A stretch of DNA of 64,000 nt. Origin: an uncultured Bacteroidia bacterium (GTDB lineage Bacteria; Bacteroidota; Bacteroidia; Bacteroidales; UBA932). The stretch is taken from contig CACXCS010000048.1 in the NCBI GenBank assembly GCA_902766255.1, forward strand, positions 17,129 through 81,128, in the 5' to 3' direction. Under the pieces are notes generated by a model, which was not told where the DNA came from, ran no database searches, and saw only the letters and a program-made list of their open reading frames with translations. This document shows positions 20,246 through 27,874 of the stretch, piece after piece. The translations under genes were made by a program, and so were the position numbers. The first letter of the stretch is position 1. Each line of letters starts with the position of its first letter.

Positions 20246-21419
20246 TTACTGTGCAGTTTAACGTGCCGTCGGGGAAATGAATGTCGAGAGTGCTGCCGGG
20301 GGCTATGCCCGCAGCGCTTTTGACGAGCCTGCCGGAGGCGGAAGACACCAGGGTGTAGCCCCGCTCCAGCAATTTGCGCGGGTTTGCGGCAGTTATGCGG
20401 GCCTCCAGCGACGACAGGATACGCTCCGAGGCTCCGATGCCTGCAGACAACGCCAGGGCAGTACGGCGCAGAGCCCTGTCAAGGGCGGATTCGGCGGCGG
20501 ATATCTTTGCGGCCAGGCCCATCCGGAGCCTGCGCCCCAGGTCTTCGATGCGCTGGTCCTCGGAGGCTACGGCATCTATGAACATGTCGGCCAGGGCGGT
20601 GGGGGTTTTGACCGAGCCGCAGGCCACCATGTCGGCAACATGGGTATCGCGGTCGTGACCTATGGCGGTGAATACCGGGAAGTTGCAGCTGGCTATGGCG
20701 GCGCAGAGGCCGTAGTCATCGAAGCAGGCAAGGTCAAGGCTGGAGCCGCCGCCGCGAAGGATAAGCACGGCGTCGAAGTCACGGCCGTCTTCAGTTCCTG
20801 ATGCAATACTGGAAAGCGCTGAGGTTATCGAGACGGGGGCGGACTCTCCCTGCATGGTGGCAGGGAAAAGCCGGACGTCAAACTTGAAGCCCCACTCGTT
20901 TTGCTGCAGGTGGCGGGTGAAATCCCCATAGCCGGCGGCATCGGGGGCGGATATGACCGCAAGGAAATACGGAACCGGTGGCAGGGCAAACTCTTTTTGA
21001 AGGTCCATAAGACCCTCTTTCTCAAGCCTTTCGATAGTCTTGCGGCGCTGCAGCTCGGCCTCGCCGAGAGTGTGCTCCACGTCTATGTCTTCGATTACGA
21101 GAGAAGCCCCGTAAAGCTCGCTGTAGTTTATGCGTCCCTCAAAAATAACGGAGATCCCGGGAGCAAGGGGCGAGCCTGTTGCGGAAGCAAATTTACCAAG
21201 GAGCACAGCGGCCTGCGGGCGCCAGATGATGGCGCGCAGCTTGGCCACGGGAGCGGAGCCCTCGCTCTGGCAGAGCTCGAGGTAACAGTGGCCGTTGGTG
21301 CGCTGCTGCAGCGATGCAATCTCAGCCTTGACGCGCACACTTCCGGGGGCGGCCTCCTCAACTCCCTCCCTAATTATCTGCTGGAGTTCCAGCAGTTCAA
21401 GGTAATCCTTTACCCACAT
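20232..21419 (-). CDS. xseA: Exodeoxyribonuclease VII large subunit
   Basis: 395 residues from ATG 21419 (MWVKDYLELLELQQII); further upstream codons would pass through the promoter box. The N-terminal OB-fold (VRVKAEIASLQQ, NGHCYLEL) is followed by the catalytic domain with ILRGGGSSLDLACFDD and FTAIGHDRDTHVADMVA, then a C-terminal coiled coil. It heads the long minus-strand operon xseA-xseB-glgB-debranching-GT4-GH57-glgP-ribF. A divergent promoter region separates it from engB. Confidence 0.95.
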   Translation of the reverse strand: MWVKDYLELLELQQIIREGVEEAAPGSVRVKAEIASLQQRTNGHCYLELCQSEGSAPVAKLRAIIWRPQAAVLLGKFASATGSPLAPGISVIFEGRINYSELYGASLVIEDIDVEHTLGEAELQRRKTIERLEKEGLMDLQKEFALPPVPYFLAVISAPDAAGYGDFTRHLQQNEWGFKFDVRLFPATMQGESAPVSITSALSSIASGTEDGRDFDAVLILRGGGSSLDLACFDDYGLCAAIASCNFPVFTAIGHDRDTHVADMVACGSVKTPTALADMFIDAVASEDQRIEDLGRRLRMGLAAKISAAESALDRALRRTALALSAGIGASERILSSLEARITAANPRKLLERGYTLVSSASGRLVKSAAGIAPGSTLDIHFPDGTLNCTVNGKI

Positions 21420-21424
21420 ATTTA

Positions 21425-21432
21425 CAAAGATA
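21425..21432 (-). promoter_or_regulatory. -7 promoter element of the xseA-glycogen operon
   Basis: The minus strand reads TATCTTTG, five bases before the ATG at 21419. It would drive the eight-gene operon and give a leaderless or nearly leaderless message. Confidence 0.65.
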
Positions 21433-21473
21433 GCATTTTTTTGAAAAGCATTTCGGTTCAAAGAAAATTTAAC

Positions 21474-21481
21474 TATCTTTG
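21474..21481 (+). promoter_or_regulatory. -7 promoter element of engB
   Basis: TATCTTTG on the plus strand, 18 bases before the ATG at 21500, facing away from the xseA promoter 42 bases to the left. Confidence 0.6.
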
Positions 21482-21499
21482 TACTTAATTACACGGGTC

Positions 21500-22096
21500 A
21501 TGAAAATCTCCGAGGCCATATTCGCAGGAAGCAGCACAAGGGTTACCGCCAAGCCTAAGAGAAAACTGCCCGAATTCGCCTTCATAGGCCGCTCCAACGT
21601 GGGCAAGTCCTCCCTTATCAACATGCTCACAGGCAACCGCAAGCTTGCCCAGACTTCCGCCACCCCGGGCAAAACCAAGGTAGTCAATCACTTCCTCATC
21701 AACGACCGATGGTACCTGGTGGACCTTCCCGGCTACGGCTACGCCAAACTCCCCGACAAAATGCGCCGCTCCCTGCAAGACACAATCAGGGATTATATCC
21801 ACAATTCAGAGGAGATGCAGCTGCTTTTCGTGCTGGTAGATTCCCGGCACGATATCGGCGCCATCGACCTGGATTTCCTTGCCGAATTAGGGGAGAACGG
21901 CATCCCCTGCGCCATCATTTTTACCAAAACCGACAAACTCGGCCCCGTCGCCCTTCAAACCCAGATCGACAGGGACAAAGCCCTGCTTTCCCAAACATGG
22001 GAGGAACTTCCGCCCATGTTCGCATGCAGCTCGGCCAGGGGCACCGGACGCGAACAGATACTGGATTACATCGATTCAATACTTAAGAACTTATGA
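21500..22096 (+). CDS. engB: Ribosome biogenesis GTPase YihA/YsxC (EngB)
   Basis: 198 residues from ATG 21500 (MKISEAIFAGSSTR). TRAFAC-class GTPase: G1 GRSNVGKSSL, G2/G3 region with LVDLPGYGYAKL (DxPG), G4 FTKTDKL and G5 CSSARGTG. It assists late large-subunit assembly. The gene ends in an ATGA overlap with prs. Confidence 0.95.
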   Translation: MKISEAIFAGSSTRVTAKPKRKLPEFAFIGRSNVGKSSLINMLTGNRKLAQTSATPGKTKVVNHFLINDRWYLVDLPGYGYAKLPDKMRRSLQDTIRDYIHNSEEMQLLFVLVDSRHDIGAIDLDFLAELGENGIPCAIIFTKTDKLGPVALQTQIDRDKALLSQTWEELPPMFACSSARGTGREQILDYIDSILKNL

Positions 22097-23079
22097 TTCA
22101 CACTCATCGCATGGAACTTTTCGCCTGCAGGGCTTCCCGGGATTTCGCCTGCAAGGTGATAGAGCATCTGAACGAGATCCGCAGACCCGAAGAACCCCTG
22201 TCCCGCCTGGGCGATCTTCAGGTTACCCCTTTCAGCGATGGAGAATTCCAGCCCTGCTTTACACAGAGCGTCCGAGGAGCCACCGTGTTCATCCTCCAGT
22301 CCACCTTCCCTCCGGCAGACAACCTCATGGAGCTGCTGCTCACCGTTGACGCAGCAAAAAGAGCATCGGCCGACAAGGTGATTGCCGTGATCCCCTACTT
22401 CGGCTGGGCCCGTCAGGACCGCAAAGACAAGCCGCGCGTGGCAATCGGCGCCAAGCTCGCCGCCAATCTGCTTACGGCCGCAGGCGTCGACCGCATCATG
22501 ACCTGCGACCTGCACGCCGACCAGATCCAGGGTTTCTTCGACATCCCCGTAGACCATATATACGCCAGCAAGGTATTCATTCCTTGCATCAAGTCGCTTG
22601 GGCTGAGCAATCTGGCAATAGCCGCTCCCGACATGGGTGGCGCCAAGAGGGCCAATTCCTATGCCAAGTCCCTTGCAGGCGACGGACAGGACTGCGGAGT
22701 CATCATCTGCCACAAAACCCGCGAAAGAGCCAATGTAGTAGCGGAAATCAAGGCCATCGGCGACGTCGAGGGCAAGAACATAATTATAGTCGATGATATG
22801 ATCGACACCGCCGGCACCCTGTGCAAGGCAGCCGACGTGCTCAAGGAGAAGGGAGCCACCAGCGTACGCTGCTGCGCCACCCACGGAATCCTTTCAGGCA
22901 ACGCCCTGGAGCGCCTGCACGCTTCCGCCCTGGAGGAAGTGTACATCACAGATACAATCCCCCATCCCGAACTAGAAGGGGATCACAAGATTCGCGTGGT
23001 GTCCATGGCTTCCGTGTTCGCGAGCATCATCGACAAGGTATACAATTACGAGCCCATCAGCCCCGGGTTCGTGTATTAG
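22093..23079 (+). CDS. prs: Ribose-phosphate pyrophosphokinase
   Basis: 328 residues if started at the ATG overlapping the engB stop; the ATG six codons later (22111) would fit the family's length as well. Motifs: PYFGWARQDRKDKPR (ATP loop), DLHADQIQGFFD (flexible/metal-binding), and the PRPP loop IIIVDDMIDTAGTL. It makes PRPP from ribose-5-phosphate and ATP for nucleotide, His and Trp synthesis. All catalytic motifs are intact. Confidence 0.95.
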   Translation: MIHTHRMELFACRASRDFACKVIEHLNEIRRPEEPLSRLGDLQVTPFSDGEFQPCFTQSVRGATVFILQSTFPPADNLMELLLTVDAAKRASADKVIAVIPYFGWARQDRKDKPRVAIGAKLAANLLTAAGVDRIMTCDLHADQIQGFFDIPVDHIYASKVFIPCIKSLGLSNLAIAAPDMGGAKRANSYAKSLAGDGQDCGVIICHKTRERANVVAEIKAIGDVEGKNIIIVDDMIDTAGTLCKAADVLKEKGATSVRCCATHGILSGNALERLHASALEEVYITDTIPHPELEGDHKIRVVSMASVFASIIDKVYNYEPISPGFVY

Positions 23080-23082
23080 AAT

Positions 23083-23337
23083 ATGGGGCCTACCATCATA
23101 GCTGCGGCAGTCATCCTGGGACTGGGAGTCCTTGGAATGTGCTTCAACATCCTCTTCCGCAAGAAGGACTTTCCGCAGTTCGATGTGGGCTCGAACGAAG
23201 AAATGCGCAAGCGCGGCATCCGCTGTTTCAAGGACGTGGATGCCGACTTGCACGGAAAAATCTGCACGGGGGAATTCTCCGATGCATGCAAAGAATGCAA
23301 ACTTTATGAGTCTGGTAGCGATCGTAGGACGTCCTAA
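23083..23337 (+). CDS. Small single-span membrane protein of unknown function
   Basis: 84 residues starting three bases after prs. Residues ~3-24 form one membrane helix ([21 protein letters not shown]). The cytoplasmic tail has a conserved-looking motif ([17 protein letters not shown]) and four cysteines, including a closing CKEC pair that could bind metal. The end overlaps the start of der by 32 bases in another frame. Similar short membrane proteins occur beside core genes in Bacteroidales, but no function is known. The frame, start spacing and membrane segment support a real gene. Confidence 0.65.
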   Translation: MGPTIIAAAVILGLGVLGMCFNILFRKKDFPQFDVGSNEEMRKRGIRCFKDVDADLHGKICTGEFSDACKECKLYESGSDRRTS

Positions 23338-24613
23338 CGTAGGCAAGTCCACCCTTTTCAACCGCCTGGTAGGTGCCAGGCAGGCAATTGTAGATGACAC
23401 CGCCGGCGTAACCCGCGACCGGCATTACGGCCGTTGCGAGTGGTGCGGACGCGAGTTTTCGGTGGTCGACACTGGAGGCTACACCAGCAACTCGGACGAT
23501 GTTTTCGAAACCGCAATCCGCTCGCAGGTTCAGATAGCCATAGATGAGGCCGACCTGGTGCTCTTCATGGTCGAGGCGGCCACCGGCATCACCGACTACG
23601 ACGCCGAAATCGCCGATGTCCTCCGCCGCACACGCAAGCCCGTGGTGCTGTGCGTCAACAAAGTGGACACAGGCGAAAAAATGTACGACGTCTACCAGTT
23701 CTACGCCATGGGCCTGGGCGAGGTTTATTCCATTTCGGCCGCCAACGGTTCCGGCACCGGCGACCTGCTGGACGCAATAGTGGCTGCCCTCCCCGAGGAG
23801 ACCGTCCAGGCAGACCCGTACGAGGGGCTTCCCCGCCTCACCATAGTAGGCAAGCCAAACGTGGGTAAATCTTCGCTTACCAACGCCCTGCTGGGTGTGG
23901 AACGGAACATTGTGACCCCTGTGGCCGGCACCACCCGCGACAGCATCGAGGCCCACTACAACAAGTTCGGGCATGAGTTCATGCTGGTTGATACGGCGGG
24001 CATAAGGCGCAAGGCCAAAGTCAATGAAGACCTTGAGTTCTACTCTGTTATGCGTTCGATACGTGCTATCGAGCACTCCGATGTGTGCATCATGATGATA
24101 GACGCCACTTCCGGCATGGAGGCGCAGGACATGAACATCTTCTCGCTCATCCAGCGCAACCGCAAGGGCTGCGTACTGGTGGTTAACAAATGGGATCTGT
24201 TCATCAAGGACTCCAATACAATGAAAGAGTATACCCAGGCTCTTCGAAGCAGGATTGCCCCGTTCGACGACGTACCCATCATATTCACTTCCGTGGTCAA
24301 CATGCAGCGCATCCAGGATGTGCTCAACGCCGCCGCCGAGGTGTACGCCAACTACTCCCGCAAAATCCCCACCGCCCGCCTCAACGAGGCAATGCTGCCC
24401 CTGATCGAGGAGACTCCTCCTCCCGCATGGAAGGGCAAATATGTGAAGATCAAGTACGTAACCCAGCTGCCCACCAAGTTCCCGGCATTCGCTTTCTTCT
24501 GCAATCTGCCACAATATATTAAAGAGCCGTACAAGCGTTTCCTCGAGAACAAACTCCGCGAGAACTTCCCTCTCCACGGCTGTCCGGTGCAGATTTACTG
24601 CCGTCAGAAGTAG
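23306..24613 (+). CDS. der: Ribosome-associated double GTPase Der (EngA)
   Basis: 435 residues from ATG 23306 ([16 protein letters not shown]); the longer open frame upstream is out of register with family starts. Two tandem G domains: first P-loop GRPNVGKST with DTGGYTSNS, second GKPNVGKSS with [10 protein letters not shown] and NKWDLF. A C-terminal KH-like domain ends near [17 protein letters not shown]. It is essential for 50S maturation and cytoplasmic. Confidence 0.96.
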   Translation: MSLVAIVGRPNVGKSTLFNRLVGARQAIVDDTAGVTRDRHYGRCEWCGREFSVVDTGGYTSNSDDVFETAIRSQVQIAIDEADLVLFMVEAATGITDYDAEIADVLRRTRKPVVLCVNKVDTGEKMYDVYQFYAMGLGEVYSISAANGSGTGDLLDAIVAALPEETVQADPYEGLPRLTIVGKPNVGKSSLTNALLGVERNIVTPVAGTTRDSIEAHYNKFGHEFMLVDTAGIRRKAKVNEDLEFYSVMRSIRAIEHSDVCIMMIDATSGMEAQDMNIFSLIQRNRKGCVLVVNKWDLFIKDSNTMKEYTQALRSRIAPFDDVPIIFTSVVNMQRIQDVLNAAAEVYANYSRKIPTARLNEAMLPLIEETPPPAWKGKYVKIKYVTQLPTKFPAFAFFCNLPQYIKEPYKRFLENKLRENFPLHGCPVQIYCRQK

Positions 24614-24616
24614 TTT

Positions 24617-25477
24617 ATGAAACACTCTATGGCTCTGGTGCTGTCGGGGTTGCTGGGCTCGATCGTGACTGCTGCTGCGGGACGGACCTATCCCGTGGGG
24701 GATGCCGGCTACATCAACGGGCCCCACGGAAGGCTGTCGGCAGTGCTCCAACTCCCAAAAGGGTTTGACCCGGCCAAGGACAAGTGCACGCTGGTAATTC
24801 TCATGCACGGGGTGATGTCGCACAAAAACATCGTCCCTATGCCCAGGATCGCAAGAAAGATGGTCAAGGCAGGTTATGCCGTGCTGCGCTTTGATTTCAA
24901 TGCCCAGGGCAAAAGCGACGGTGACCTGATGAAATGCACCGTTCCCTCTGAAATCGACGACGCCCGCTCCGTCTACGACTACGCCCGTACGCTTCCCTTT
25001 GTGGACAAGATAGTGCTTGCAGGGCACTCGCAGGGCGGCGCCGTGGCCGGAATGCTGGCCGGGCGCCTTGCCGCCGAGGGGCGCGCACCCGACGCATTGG
25101 TACTGCTGGCTCCCGGTGGTGCCATAAAAGACTTCGCCCTGCAGGGCAGTTTCCTGGGCGTGCACTGCGACCCGGTCGATCCCCCCGAGTCGGTGAGAGT
25201 ATACTGGTACAAGTTCAGCCGCGAGTATATCCTTACAGCCCAGACACTTCCTATATACGAAGAGTCTGCCCTGTACTCCGGACCCGTTTGCATCATTCAT
25301 GGTACCACCGACAGAATCATTCCTTTGGAGTACAGCGCCAAATACCGCGAAATCTACCCCGGCTGCGAGTATGTAGAGATTCCTGGCGAGCGTCACCTCC
25401 TCACCAATCACCCCTCAAAAGTCGGCTCGGCCATAATCGCCTTTCTCGACCGGCTTTTCTCACATCCCGTATCATAA
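24617..25477 (+). CDS. Secreted alpha/beta hydrolase, cinnamoyl-esterase-like
   Basis: 286 residues with an N-terminal signal peptide (to about residue 22). Alpha/beta fold: oxyanion region ILMHGVMSHKN, AVLRFDFNAQGKSDG, nucleophile elbow AGHSQGG, acid Asp in GTTDRIIP and His in GERHLL. The pattern resembles feruloyl/cinnamoyl esterases of gut bacteria such as the Est1E type, which release hydroxycinnamates from plant cell wall. The substrate is an inference. It starts three bases after der. Confidence 0.8.
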   Translation: MKHSMALVLSGLLGSIVTAAAGRTYPVGDAGYINGPHGRLSAVLQLPKGFDPAKDKCTLVILMHGVMSHKNIVPMPRIARKMVKAGYAVLRFDFNAQGKSDGDLMKCTVPSEIDDARSVYDYARTLPFVDKIVLAGHSQGGAVAGMLAGRLAAEGRAPDALVLLAPGGAIKDFALQGSFLGVHCDPVDPPESVRVYWYKFSREYILTAQTLPIYEESALYSGPVCIIHGTTDRIIPLEYSAKYREIYPGCEYVEIPGERHLLTNHPSKVGSAIIAFLDRLFSHPVS

Positions 25478-25597
25478 GCTTGCGCTTTCAGTGCAATGTC
25501 ATTGCGCGGCTTCATAGCCTATCCGGCCATCAACCAAAGACCGCAAGTGTACCGCCGAGCGCTAATCGCTTCACTATCAACACATTGCCCTCTCCTT

Positions 25598-25618
25598 CTG
25601 TGGGAATTATTCCCACAG
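25598..25618. repeat. 21-bp palindrome, left of the RAYT gene
   Basis: Perfect 9-bp arms CTGTGGGAA and TTCCCACAG around a 3-base loop (TTA). The same arms recur at 26730-26750 on the other side of the transposase gene. Within 25478-25676 (no gene) there is also a smaller inverted repeat GCAATG-T-CATTGC at 25493-25505. Confidence 0.8.
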
Positions 25619-25676
25619 GTGTTGTCGCGTTAGTTTTGATTATCAAGGTGTTAGGATCAGCAGAGAACTAGGTAGA

Positions 25677-26606
25677 CTAGGATTTTTCCAGTCTCATATG
25701 CAAATATTTGGCAATCTGTTCGGCGGTGGCGGAAGACCTTCCCTGCAGATAGTAGAATAATTCTATTTTTTCTGCTGCCGAAAGACTCACGACAGAATGG
25801 ATATCCTTATACTTTCCGCTCTGCAAGACAAGTGATGTCAGTGTTGGGTACACATCGTCTCGTTTTCCGACAAAAACCTCATTTAAGTCGTATTCCTCAC
25901 CTGTTGTAGAATGAATTGCGGTAATCATTTTTTCATAACTGCCCCAAAAACGTATAGCTGTCTGGTAATCAATGACATTGTAGACGCTTATAATGTAATC
26001 AACTAACTGTTCCTTTTCTGTCTTGCTGAGTTTCTTGAAAAGTGTCTGCAAAAGGGGATTTGTCAAATACTCGGAGTTTTTACGCTTTTTATCTACAACC
26101 TTCATTGCCCAAAGTAAATATTTTGATGCAGAGTGCTTTGATATTTTCTTAGAGAAAGGATGATTGCTATTGTAATAGGCAAGAAAATTCCAGCGGTATT
26201 CTTCGGCATATTTGACGATGCTGCGTTCAACCGGGTTGTTGGCCAGGTAGATAATGTTCGACCGGGCTTTTTTGTCACTATACTTTGGGACACTTCCAAA
26301 AGGCTTTCTGAACAGGGATCCTTTGCGCTTTAAAGTTTTATTATGTTCTTTTGCGAAGACGGATGTAATGTTTTGAGAGCAGCGGTACAACTCTTTTCTA
26401 GAATCAGCCGACATGGATTTGTGGATATGGTCATACATCAATGTGAGTCCCACGACCGTGACCTTGTAGCGTGGAGTAATGGTGCAAAAGATGGTGAAAT
26501 AGACAAGGAAATCGCTGATTGTATAAAAGATAAGCTTTCCTTCAATAGTGTTTTGATAGCAGTGGTTAAGGATACCACTATAGCATTTTCGGTTATGACG
26601 TCCCAT
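25677..26606 (-). CDS. REP-associated tyrosine transposase (RAYT), Y1/HUH family
   Basis: 309 residues. An HUH motif is visible as LMYDHIHKSM (H60, H62). The IIYLANNPVER block matches the YIHxNPV signature of TnpA_REP-like proteins and carries the candidate catalytic Tyr at 120. The C-terminal ~100 residues (GRSSATAEQIAKYLHM) resemble a helix-turn-helix tail. Base composition is clearly AT-richer than all neighbours, pointing to horizontal acquisition. It is bracketed by two near-identical palindromes, the kind of single-strand hairpins that RAYTs cut. No IS200/605-type partner gene is present, so this looks like a domesticated or single-copy RAYT locus rather than a classical insertion sequence. 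Confidence 0.8.
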   Translation of the reverse strand: MGRHNRKCYSGILNHCYQNTIEGKLIFYTISDFLVYFTIFCTITPRYKVTVVGLTLMYDHIHKSMSADSRKELYRCSQNITSVFAKEHNKTLKRKGSLFRKPFGSVPKYSDKKARSNIIYLANNPVERSIVKYAEEYRWNFLAYYNSNHPFSKKISKHSASKYLLWAMKVVDKKRKNSEYLTNPLLQTLFKKLSKTEKEQLVDYIISVYNVIDYQTAIRFWGSYEKMITAIHSTTGEEYDLNEVFVGKRDDVYPTLTSLVLQSGKYKDIHSVVSLSAAEKIELFYYLQGRSSATAEQIAKYLHMRLEKS

Positions 26607-26729
26607 AGTAATCGTTTAAGTGATACAAATATGGGAATAATTTGAGCAGAATGCAAATTGCCCACAGATCAGAAGAACTTGCGTTCGCAGCAGTCAAGTG
26701 ACTGATTTCCAGCGGCAAACGTGCTGTAT

Positions 26730-26750
26730 CTGTGGGAATATTTCCCACAG
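26730..26750. repeat. 21-bp palindrome, right of the RAYT gene
   Basis: Arms CTGTGGGAA and TTCCCACAG, identical to those at 25598-25618, with loop TAT in place of TTA. It lies 123 bases upstream of the RAYT start. Confidence 0.8.
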
Positions 26751-26777
26751 ATGAGACAGCTAAGGTGCTGATTATGA

Positions 26778-26821
26778 GGGGGATGGTTGCTGGCGTCCAG
26801 CAGCTTAAAAGCGTTCGATTT
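26778..26821. repeat. Direct repeat, copy 1 of 2 (44 bp)
   Basis: Matches 26881-26924 at 42 of 44 positions, offset by 103 bases. It contains a truncated copy of the 3' end of the DUF4783 gene, including its last codons and stop. Confidence 0.85.
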
Positions 26822-26845
26822 GGAGCGGAAGCGACACGGGGATGT

Positions 26846-26876
26846 CTGAGGGAATCGCCCCTCAGTCCCCTAGGGG
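26846..26876. repeat. Two adjacent palindromes between the direct repeats
   Basis: CTGAGGG (26846-26852) pairs with CCCTCAG (26859-26865). Directly after it lies the perfect palindrome CCCCTAGGGG (26867-26876). Its layout is similar to the RAYT-flanking hairpins but with different arms. Confidence 0.65.
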
Positions 26877-26880
26877 CGCA

Positions 26881-26924
26881 GGGGGATGGTTGCTGGAATC
26901 CAGCAGCTTAAAAGCGTTCGATTT
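26881..26924. repeat. Direct repeat, copy 2 of 2 (44 bp)
   Basis: Partner of 26778-26821. This copy overlaps the genuine 3' end of the DUF4783 gene and contains a small palindrome TGCTGGA-A-TCCAGCA at 26891-26905. Confidence 0.85.
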
Positions 26925-26936
26925 TAAGCTGCTGGA
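26899..26936. repeat. Perfect 15-bp stem hairpin over the DUF4783 stop codon
   Basis: TCCAGCAGCTTAAAA (26899-26913) is the exact reverse complement of 26922-26936, with an 8-base loop. It contains the stop codon (26908-26910) and the last codons. It could act as a transcript 3' end structure; no T-run follows on the minus strand. Confidence 0.75.
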
Positions 26937-27351
26937 TGCGGTAGCGCTTGCCTTTGCAGCTCAGGAAGATAGTGACGTTGAAAGTTTCTCCGCCGGCTTT
27001 GAGTATGCCCAGGGCATATTTCATGTTGGCGCGGCCGGCGGTGTGGTTGATGTCGAAGCTGCGGGGGGTATAATTATCAAAGAAAGACTTGACTATCTGT
27101 TTGGCCTGGGCGCGGCTGGCGGCGCTTTCACGAGCCAGGACCGCTATCTCGAGATTGTCGGCGAACCAGGCCGAAAGTGCCTCGGCATTGCCTGCAGCGA
27201 TGTATTTGCTGATGGGAATGAACACATCGTCGCCTCCTTCGGGCACGGTAATGGTGGCCGGTTTAGAGACCGGCTGGAGAAAAAAACTCTGGGCCAAGGC
27301 GGCGGGCCCGGCCAGCAACAGAACCAATAATGCAATTGGAATGCGTTTCAT
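26908..27351 (-). CDS. Secreted DUF4783 (SnoaL-like) protein
   Basis: 147 residues from ATG 27351 (MKRIPIALLVLLLAG). A signal peptide is cut near ALAQ. The mature part is a small alpha+beta protein (VFIPISKYIAAGNAEALSAWF, FFDNYTPRSFDINH, KGKRYRIQQLKIERF) matching the NTF2/SnoaL-like DUF4783 proteins of Bacteroidota. Function is unknown. It is divergent from rlmH across 52 bases. Its last codons lie within a perfect hairpin and are partially duplicated downstream. Confidence 0.8.
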   Translation of the reverse strand: MKRIPIALLVLLLAGPAALAQSFFLQPVSKPATITVPEGGDDVFIPISKYIAAGNAEALSAWFADNLEIAVLARESAASRAQAKQIVKSFFDNYTPRSFDINHTAGRANMKYALGILKAGGETFNVTIFLSCKGKRYRIQQLKIERF

Positions 27352-27389
27352 ACCGATACTTTTTCTTTGCAAATATTAAGCCAGTTTGC

Positions 27390-27397
27390 TATTTTTG
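27390..27397 (+). promoter_or_regulatory. -7 promoter element of rlmH
   Basis: TATTTTTG, six bases before the ATG at 27404. Confidence 0.62.
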
Positions 27398-27403
27398 CAT
27401 CCG

Positions 27404-27874
27404 ATGCACATTACTCTGCTTACCATGGGCAAGACCGACATCCGCTGGGTGGCCGAGGGCCTGGAGATGTACTCCTCCAGGCTGGTTCACTATGTGCCTT
27501 TTTCGGTAAAAGAACTCCCGGAACTCAAGGGAGCCGGCTCCCTGAGCCATGAGCAGATCAAGGCAAAAGAGGGCGAGGCACTGCTCAAGGCACTCAAACC
27601 CGCCGACACCGTTGTACTGCTTGACGAAAGAGGCGAGCAGTTCAGTTCGCTGGAGTTTGCCGCCCGCGTCGGCAAGTACCTGCAAGCCGGCCGCGACCTT
27701 GTTTTCATTGTCGGCGGAGCCTACGGATTCAGCCCTGCAGTCTACTCCAGGGCCGATTCGAGCGTATCGCTATCACGCATGACCTGCTCCCACCAACTTG
27801 TGAGAACGGTTTTTGCAGAGCAACTGTACCGTGCCTTCACCATATTGCGAGGAGAGCCGTACCATAATGAATAG
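27404..27874 (+). CDS. rlmH: 23S rRNA (pseudouridine1915-N3)-methyltransferase
   Basis: 156 residues from ATG 27404 (MHITLLTMGKTD). SPOUT-class methyltransferase with the SAM-binding knot: VFIVGGAYGFSPAVY and the C-terminal SLSRMTCSHQLVR to RGEPYHNE, the family's near-invariant ending. It methylates pseudouridine 1915 in helix 69 of 23S rRNA. The last eight bases overlap the start of the sensor kinase gene. Confidence 0.95.
   Translation: MHITLLTMGKTDIRWVAEGLEMYSSRLVHYVPFSVKELPELKGAGSLSHEQIKAKEGEALLKALKPADTVVLLDERGEQFSSLEFAARVGKYLQAGRDLVFIVGGAYGFSPAVYSRADSSVSLSRMTCSHQLVRTVFAEQLYRAFTILRGEPYHNE

Noticed and set aside
23228-25411. 727-codon open frame antisense to der and the esterase
   Set aside because: Covers two well supported plus-strand genes; it has no recognisable features.
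25678-26606. Classical insertion sequence (IS200/IS605)
   Set aside because: The protein is longer, no tnpB-type partner or target-site features are seen, and the flanking hairpins fit a RAYT/REP layout.
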